Shown here piece by piece: positions 19,001 through 23,288 of a stretch of 23,288 nt of DNA (the first letter of the stretch is position 1; every line of letters begins with the position of its first letter). The position numbers and the translations under genes were made by a program. The stretch comes from Strongylocentrotus pallidus. Taxonomy: Eukaryota; Echinodermata; Echinoidea; Camarodonta; Strongylocentrotidae. Where the stretch lies: NCBI GenBank assembly GCA_030265145.1, contig JARBES010000099.1, positions 115,295-138,582 of the forward strand. The letters are read 5' to 3'. The notes below the pieces were generated by a model, which was not told the origin of the DNA, ran no database searches, and saw only the letters and a list, made by a program, of their open reading frames with translations.

Positions 19001-22000
19001 ATAGGTACATGTACATCTATTATTAGTTTAAACCTTAACTTGTTGACTACTGAATTCTCTCATTCTCTACAGACTCAATACAGGAACCATCTTGTTCCAG
19101 TAGGCAATGGATTAATACAATTCTTTCTGACCTGGAGTCGACAAATCCTCATCCCTGGTATCTGGGGTAGCAGGTAAACTCCTATCGTCATCTTGCAATT
19201 CAGTGATAGACCACGGGGTGCTCTGCCTCCTCTCATCTAGAATGGAATCACCCAAGCTAGATCTCCTGTTGTGTGGTAGTATGTGATGGCCAGGAGCACT
19301 CGATGCTCTCAGAGGGGTGCGACTCTTTGGAATGGATGACCTCTTTGGACTGGGTGACCTCTTCCCGCGTCTGCTTGGACTTTTGCTCGAAGACCTTTAG
19401 AAGATGAAAATGATGTTTATGATTTAATTGTAGTTTTGACATTTTTAAAGTATACAGAGTATACTTTTATTTAAAACATAAATTTGATATATATATATGT
19501 ATATTAGAGATAAATATCAGAATATTTATAACAAATAGATGGCAACTTTACATAAAGCTCTGGATAATATAAATTAATGAATTCTAGAGAAAACATACAC
19601 TGTACTGTATGACAAATATATAAACATAGTATTATATAATAATAATAATAATTACATTCATAGGGCGCTTTATACAGGCGTTTCTAAGCGCACAGGTGGT
19701 ACTGTCTAATTTAGTATAATTATTCAACATGTTCAATGCCTTAAAAACAACAAAATAAAATAAAATATCACCAATAAAACAAATAAAACAAAACAAAACA
19801 AACCCATTTGTTTTTCTACAAGACTGGAGTTGAACTAATAACTATTTGAAAAGTCTGCTCTGATTTGACTGAATAAGATTCTATCTATCTCTATACGCAC
19901 CTGCTTGGGGAGGCAGTCTTCGGTCTCCCACTTGACCTACGAAGTGTTGCCTGAGTAACATCGTGTCTGGGAGACTTCCTCCTCACAAAGAGAGCGTCAG
20001 CAGCATGATCACCCCTTTCATCTACCAGACTGATGCCTCCGATGTTGAGCTGAGATGGAGAGAGAGTATCACTGCGTGATGCCGGTGCTGTTTCCGTGGT
20101 AACGAGATGCTCAAGGAATCCATGAGGGCTATTTCTCTCCGGGGATGCTCCACGTTTCCGATTGGTGGTAGACTTTTTGTGTTTTTTGCTTTTCTGATTG
20201 TAAGAAATATAGATTCATACAAGGGTTTTGAAATGAAATGAATTTCCAAATAGCACATTTTGAAACAACCTTTTTTATACAGTTTGTAAGAAGTGACATG
20301 TATTGCCAATTGTTTTGCACTTTATGTTTAACTTATGTATCCACTCTCCAATATACCTTCTTTTTTTTTTTAATAAATGAGTAATGATTTATTGTCGTGT
20401 TGGGATCGGATTTAAGATGAGGAGTCTTGAAATGAAGAGACTGAATGCAAGTTCTATTTACAGTTCAAATAAAGATACATTTATTCGACAGAGTTCAGCA
20501 ACTTTCAATACAATTTCATTGTGTAGAATCGGGATTACAAGTAGTATATATGCTCGCCGGTTGATGGTTGAAATCCATTTCCTCTCGATTGGAAAACTTT
20601 AAAATCACAAAAGTTTTGGGGGAATCAAACAATGTTGGATGGGCGACTTTAACATGCTTTTGATTGGTCTATGGTCAGGGTTGCTATGGTAATATGGGGA
20701 GTGGTAATGGAGAGTGTCAGTGATTTGGGTTGGGCCTACGAGTCATAGTTCTTGGAATGTGGTTCCTTGAACCTAACTCTGGGGTGGTCATTAATGGTCA
20801 AATGTGTATAATAAAAAGATAATGCGTCAGTGTCTAGGAATAATGGGGTACTGTCTAGGGATAATGGGATTCTGTTTTAGATCATGGAGGTGAATGACTG
20901 AAGGGAGATTGAGTGATACAAGTATTACATAATATTATATGCACAGCATTCTTCACATTTCTTAAATTGTTTTGGGGATAAACGTATAAAATAGCAGTTT
21001 GAATTGCATGTTTAGCGATTACTGAGGATATCAACAGAAATTGAGTTATGTTCAATAAATCTAAGTCATATTAAATAGGCTGAAATATAAGCACACATAA
21101 AACTTTAAAATAAATATTGATTTGTCTTCAGGTAAACATACAGTAATGAATGTCTATATAAGTGCTTATATTTGTTTCCCCTTATAGATGATGAATCAGA
21201 AGAACTTCAGGGCATTTTTTAAATATTTTTAATTATTAGATTAGGCCGATTTAGATATAAATAAATATCCCAACAGTCATGTACATACATGCTGTTCCCA
21301 TGCAAGTGATTACTTCTATAATTATAGGCAGCAACCATTTAAAAGTACATCATAATTACTGATCAAATAATCTCCTAGTATCCAACAACACAGAAACGTG
21401 TCATCCCCAGATTTCACTGACATGAAAAGAGAGGTAGTAGTCCCTTTTCTTAACTGTACACTCATTAAACACTTAGAGAGAAAAGATGGGCACTTTGAAT
21501 GGCCAGTCAATATTTGAATAGCGTGTGGACAGTGCAAACACTAAATCTCTGTTGCATTGTATAGTTCGTATTGACAGTAGAGGCCTAACTTTGAAGAAAA
21601 AAACCTCATCATGTTATACAAAGAGTGACCATATTTTATTGTTTCTTTCTTTCTTTTCTTTTTTTGGGGGGAGGGGGTGAAATGAAACATGACCAATTAT
21701 ATTTTTTTTAACATTCAAAGAACGATTTCCTCCCAAACAAAAATATTCAAGAATTGACTACATTACTTGAAAATGTTATCCTGCAGATCTAGTTTTTGTA
21801 ACACTCGGAAACTGGTAGAAATGACACATCACCATTCTTTGTGTTGCGGTTCGTTTTATTTCATGTTACAAGGCAATTTAAACCCTGGCAATCTGACCTA
21901 GAGGACCGTTTCCTCTGATGGTACCCGCTTCTTACATTTTGTTTGTCAACACCTAATGTATAAAATAACACCTTGCAGATAGAGTCGACCTCCCTGCCTG

Positions 22001-23260
22001 CCCCATGGATGGGGGTGCAGTGCAGGAGTGAATCTGACAAATACCTCTGCTCACTTTTATAACAGTTTTATAACAGTTACACTCTCACAGTGATCCAGCT
22101 AACTGTTCTGAGAAAGGGTCTTATCATTGGGAGGGAGACAGAAAGTCTTTTGTTTTGGGGGTTCTTATCCGATGTTTACAATTTTGGGTTTACTTGGCTA
22201 AGTTATTACAAGCGTTCTGGAAGGGGGAGTCTGGTATCATAGCTTCTACCCAGAATATGTGTGAGTCATACTTCTTTGTACGCAGATTGTAAACATAAAC
22301 TTCTTTGTTTCTTGTTGTTCACTCTTTGTGGAGATATTGATTAGAAATAGATCATAGATATAATCATATTGGATTGATCTTTTCGTCATAAAACAGTTCA
22401 ATTTTAACCTGTTAAACAAATATATTGCACGTTTCAAAATTGTTTAAATCTTGACCTCAAGTCAAAGAACTGCCATGGAATGGAATATGTACATGGGCTA
22501 ACAGAATGACAGTAACATTGATAATGATGTTACAATGTAGAGTAAATTAATGCATATCATGTGGAAATTCATTTCATAAGACCATCCATAAATAACCAAT
22601 TCTTTAATTTCCTGTAGTTGATAATTCAGAGAAGTGATTTTTAACCTTTTGTTAGTTATTGACAGTCATAAAGTTAATGTGAAAATGAAAGTAAGACATT
22701 TTAAAATGTTTAATTATTTATCTTTTTAAAAATAAAAATCTCTGAATACACCCACACGTTGCGTTGTGTGTCCGGAGAGTTTGTATACGTAAACAATTGA
22801 ACTTAAATAGCAATTTCATTAATCTTCTAAGATGTATGTTAGACAATATCAATTATAAAGGATTCATGAGAATGGTTGGTGCTATTTCAGTATTTGATTA
22901 ATATTATTTTCATTAAACCAAAGGCAAAAAGTCAAAAATAGTAAAACTAAAAAAAAGTAAAAGAGAAGAATTAAGTTTTACATTTGTATTATTATCAAGA
23001 CGTGTCCAGACACCAACCCCTCCCCCCAACATACAGGGTTATTTAAAGGTGTCATCATATTGCTACCAAGCTTTAAAACTTACCACTTTATTAATAACAT
23101 CATATTCATTATTACTGCTTTGATGTCGTATACCAGCGGTGCCCGTGGAGGCAGAAGCCGTACGCAGCCACCTGGGCCTCGCGACCGGGGTGGTAGAGCG
23201 GGTGGATTCTTCGTGGTTATGCCTACAGGCGTGACGTCTGGCTGGTTTTGAATCGGACAT
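12928..23260 (-). CDS. LRRC74A: LRRC74-like leucine-rich repeat gene, copy B: 5' part (exons 1-13)
   Basis: Thirteen minus-strand exons (23084-23260, 19901-20193, 19132-19394, 18284-18430, 17691-17753, 17127-17236, 16676-16783, 15992-16085, 15101-15231, 14469-14555, 14103-14218, 13571-13649, 12928-13017) all have GT-AG borders and phases that join into one open frame of 586 residues. Residues 1-314 are a disordered-looking N-terminus, basic and Ser/Arg/Pro-rich, then acidic. From about residue 300 a lead-in (VYMQKCKEEG, then DPASYVLRHL) and RI-type 28-residue repeats of the LxxLDLxxNxL kind follow. From memory this matches vertebrate LRRC74A and LRRC74B, cytoplasmic LRR proteins of poorly known role; A versus B cannot be settled here. 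The start is the ATG at 23258-23260, with A at -3, but the frame stays open upstream to the window edge, so an earlier start is possible. The remaining 3' exons of this copy are missing because the sequence runs into a gap just past exon 13. Confidence 0.85.
13481..13553 (+). mobile_element. LINE-like tail insertion, copy B only, ending in (AATCA)n
   Basis: About 75 bases (GCTGTATGGTTTATATATG through GAGTGGAAAATAAC) end in four to five AAATC units. Copy A lacks it at the matching place (8870-8890). CAACAAA flanks both sides, a possible target duplication, although the site is itself CAA-rich. Confidence 0.5.
13571..13649 (-). CDS. Exon 12, copy B, residues 530-556
   Basis: Acceptor TCTCTTTCAG, donor GTAAGC. 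The first base completes Ser of the repeat LRILNLSYNHINSIGAQKL. Same amino acids as copy A. Confidence 0.88.
14103..14218 (-). CDS. Exon 11, copy B, residues 492-529
   Basis: Acceptor CTTTTTTGCAG, donor GTATAT. Encodes LEVLDLSNNGMSVPGCIAL and the LRILNL start of the next repeat. One of the two amino-acid differences between copies is here: Val in this copy, Ile in copy A, just after NNGMS. Confidence 0.9.
14469..14555 (-). CDS. Exon 10, copy B, residues 463-491
   Basis: A 29-codon, phase-0 exon, acceptor TTTTCTTGGCAG, donor GTAAAT. Encodes one full repeat unit, LNYLDLRWNAVRNKGIAAL. Confidence 0.9.
14694..14880 (+). mobile_element. tRNA-derived SINE, copy B, with A and B boxes
   Basis: A-box-like TGGCTCAGTGG at 14707-14717 and B-box-like GGTTCAAACCC at 14754-14764, with tRNA-like spacing and GTAGAGCA between. 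A non-tRNA body follows with AAAGCTGTCGGTCCCCTGG. The body rules out a plain tRNA gene. No poly-A tail or target duplication was resolved. It is antisense to the host gene, in the intron between exons 9 and 10. Confidence 0.75.
15101..15231 (-). CDS. Exon 9, copy B, residues 419-462
   Basis: Acceptor CCCATCAG, donor GTAAGT. Encodes parts of two repeats: ANHLTDKDAIPLAEALRNN and LTELDLSYNELGEMAGVHL. The spacing of the LxL and N positions keeps the 28-residue period. Confidence 0.9.
15650..15960 (+). repeat. Interspersed repeat of unknown class, copy B
   Basis: Counterpart of the repeat at 11270-11560, with TTTTCCATATACATGTTC, CACAGTTTGGGAACAGG and GGAGATGGATGGTTCAGCATG. The 117-codon plus-strand open frame over 15753-16106 is this repeat plus the antisense of exon 8, not a gene. 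Confidence 0.5.
15992..16085 (-). CDS. Exon 8, copy B, residues 388-418
   Basis: Acceptor GATTTCTAG, donor GTGAGA. Encodes DISHNLIRGRGITAF, then LKTLCLR at the beginning of the following repeat. Confidence 0.88.
16201..16291 (+). mobile_element. Short retro-insert with AATAAA, A tail and target duplication, copy B only
   Basis: A 91-base insertion is flanked by CTATTCT on both sides (16194-16200 and 16292-16298). It holds AATAAA at 16258-16263, then CTCTGATGAGGC and an A-rich tail. Copy A shows the empty site. It is the 3' end of a LINE-like or other polyadenylated RNA copied into the intron. Confidence 0.7.
16676..16783 (-). CDS. Exon 7, copy B, residues 352-387
   Basis: A 36-codon exon, phase 0 at both ends, acceptor ATTCTGTG read in reverse as TTTCACAG, donor GTGAGT. 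Encodes one canonical RI-type repeat, IETLDLCDNHLLDDSGI, and the start of the next. Confidence 0.9.
17127..17236 (-). CDS. Exon 6, copy B, residues 316-351
   Basis: Acceptor CTTTTACAG, donor GTAGGA. Encodes VDPASYVLRHLTD and the first, irregular repeat (FQLRHRYLDAQNIVPLTKAMK). It is the most family-specific part of the protein. Confidence 0.88.
17691..17753 (-). CDS. Exon 5, LRR lead-in, residues 294-314
   Basis: A 63-base exon with acceptor TTTACACTCCAG and donor GTAATT, phase 1 at both ends. Encodes PRVIRDASGRQVYMQKCKEE, whose end corresponds to the Y-x-x-x-C-x-x-x-G motif that precedes the LRRs in LRRC74 proteins. Confidence 0.82.
17754..18283 (-). other. Intron between exons 4 and 5
   Basis: The right half (about 17930-18245) looks like a plus-strand retro-element tail: pyrimidine-rich CTTCTCATTTCC, a doubled GTTGACTTTGT at 18170-18191, AATAAA at 18223-18228 and an AATAAT-type simple repeat. 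No coding part of an element is visible. Confidence 0.45.
18284..18430 (-). CDS. Exon 4, acidic linker, residues 245-293
   Basis: Acceptor TTATGCCAG, donor GTAAGT. Encodes a strongly acidic stretch (TDEDEEKAAEKEER, then DDNEDDYDTDLEEYFPP). Acidic sequence before the LRR domain is also what I remember of vertebrate LRRC74 proteins. Confidence 0.82.
18431..19131 (-). other. Intron between exons 3 and 4
   Basis: A+T-rich with a T run at about 18632-18645. No exon, RNA gene or transposon end recognised. Confidence 0.5.
19132..19394 (-). CDS. Exon 3, residues 157-244
   Basis: Acceptor CTTCTAAAG, donor GTCAGA. The phase fits both neighbours: one base completes Arg 157 and one base is left over. 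Rich in SP and RS/SR steps (KSPSRRGKRSPSPKRSS), a pattern typical of disordered, phosphorylated linkers, then TPDTRDEDLSTP at the acidic end. Confidence 0.8.
19395..19900 (-). other. Intron between exons 2 and 3, with simple repeats
   Basis: Contains (AT)n around 19487-19500, ATAATAATAATAATTA at about 19637-19652 followed by GGGCGCTTTATACAGGCG, and an AAAAC-type run near 19765-19805. The TAA run plus GCGCTTT sequence resembles the start of the repeat at 11270 and 15650, so a small fragment of that family is possible. Confidence 0.45.
19901..20193 (-). CDS. Exon 2, residues 60-156
   Basis: Acceptor TTACAATCAG, donor GTGCGT; enters at phase 0 and leaves two bases of an Arg codon. Begins KSKKHKKS, a lysine-rich run that could act as a nuclear or nucleolar targeting signal (inference). 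The rest is polar, with many Ser, Arg and Pro residues, and looks disordered. Confidence 0.78.
20194..23083 (-). other. Intron 1, 2.9 kb
   Basis: Largest intron, GT-AG, with no supported exon on either strand. It holds a short tandem duplication at about 20828-20875 (GTCTAGGAATAATGGGGTACT-like unit twice), a C/T and G run near 21640-21676, and a stretch at about 20380-20760 richer in G+C than the rest that may be an unrecognised repeat. Promoter-proximal enhancers could lie here, but nothing in the sequence shows it. Confidence 0.5.
23084..23260 (-). CDS. Exon 1 (first coding exon), residues 1-59
   Basis: Starts MSDSKPARRH and ends INKV before a strong GTAAGT donor, phase 0. The exon is clearly richer in G+C and CpG than its surroundings, as first exons often are. 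The peptide is basic and low in hydrophobic residues, with no signal peptide. The upstream frame is open to the window edge, so this ATG may not be the true first one. Confidence 0.72.
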
Positions 23261-23288
23261 TATTGATTGGTTTTGAAATGCGGTAGCA

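Noticed and set aside
20380-20900. Possible solo retroelement end in intron 1
   Set aside because: The stretch is less A+T-rich than its surroundings, but I could find neither paired ends, a target duplication nor coding remains.
21980-22062. Plus-strand exon-like stretch after ACACCTTGCAG, with a GC-rich start
   Set aside because: Only about 28 codons before a stop, no partner exon, and the peptide is not recognisable. It remains unexplained intron sequence.
23266-23270. Inverted CCAAT box just upstream of the first ATG
   Set aside because: It lies only a few bases from the start codon, inside the likely transcribed leader, so it is probably chance.

Overview
The window looks like animal nuclear DNA: A+T-rich, intron-rich, full of microsatellites, small fold-back (MITE-like) elements, a tRNA-derived SINE and short LINE-like tails. 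A deuterostome marine invertebrate, perhaps an echinoderm such as a sea urchin, is my best guess. That rests on the repeat style, the gene family and the high divergence between the two copies described below, not on a search. No bacterial, CRISPR or viral structure was seen.

The main content is one minus-strand gene family, read right to left. Seventeen GT-AG exon types with matching phases give a 722-residue protein. Residues 1-314 are a long N-terminal part: a basic start, a Ser/Arg/Pro-rich stretch, then an acidic stretch. Residues about 300-586 hold a short lead-in and about nine 28-residue ribonuclease-inhibitor-type leucine-rich repeats. Residues about 622-722 resemble a degenerate EF-hand pair. 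From memory of the family, the lead-in and repeats best fit LRRC74A/LRRC74B.

The eight exons encoding the LRR core occur twice: copy A at 8324-12712 and copy B at 12928-17236. They lie on either side of a 100-N gap at 12801-12900. Exons 1-5 exist only right of the gap (17691-23260) and exons 14-17 only left of it (3810-7851). By hand count the two sets differ at about 27 synonymous and only 2 amino-acid-changing sites in 815 coding bases, while introns differ by many substitutions and several insertions. Joining copy B exon 13 straight to copy A exon 6 breaks the reading frame. The window is therefore best read as the 5' part of one copy and the 3' part of another, either two alleles placed end to end by the assembler or two neighbouring paralogs whose missing parts lie in the gap. 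An internal eight-exon duplication inside one transcript is unlikely.

Left of the gene, 1-3800 is mostly A+T-rich non-coding DNA with two weak plus-strand coding candidates (117-281 and 3330-3443). The introns carry the repeats: fold-back elements at 5614-5951, 6007-6107, 6395-6520 and 6957-7494; a SINE near 10051 and 14694; an interspersed repeat near 11280 and 15650; and insertions present in only one copy at 12750, 13481-13553 and 16201-16291.
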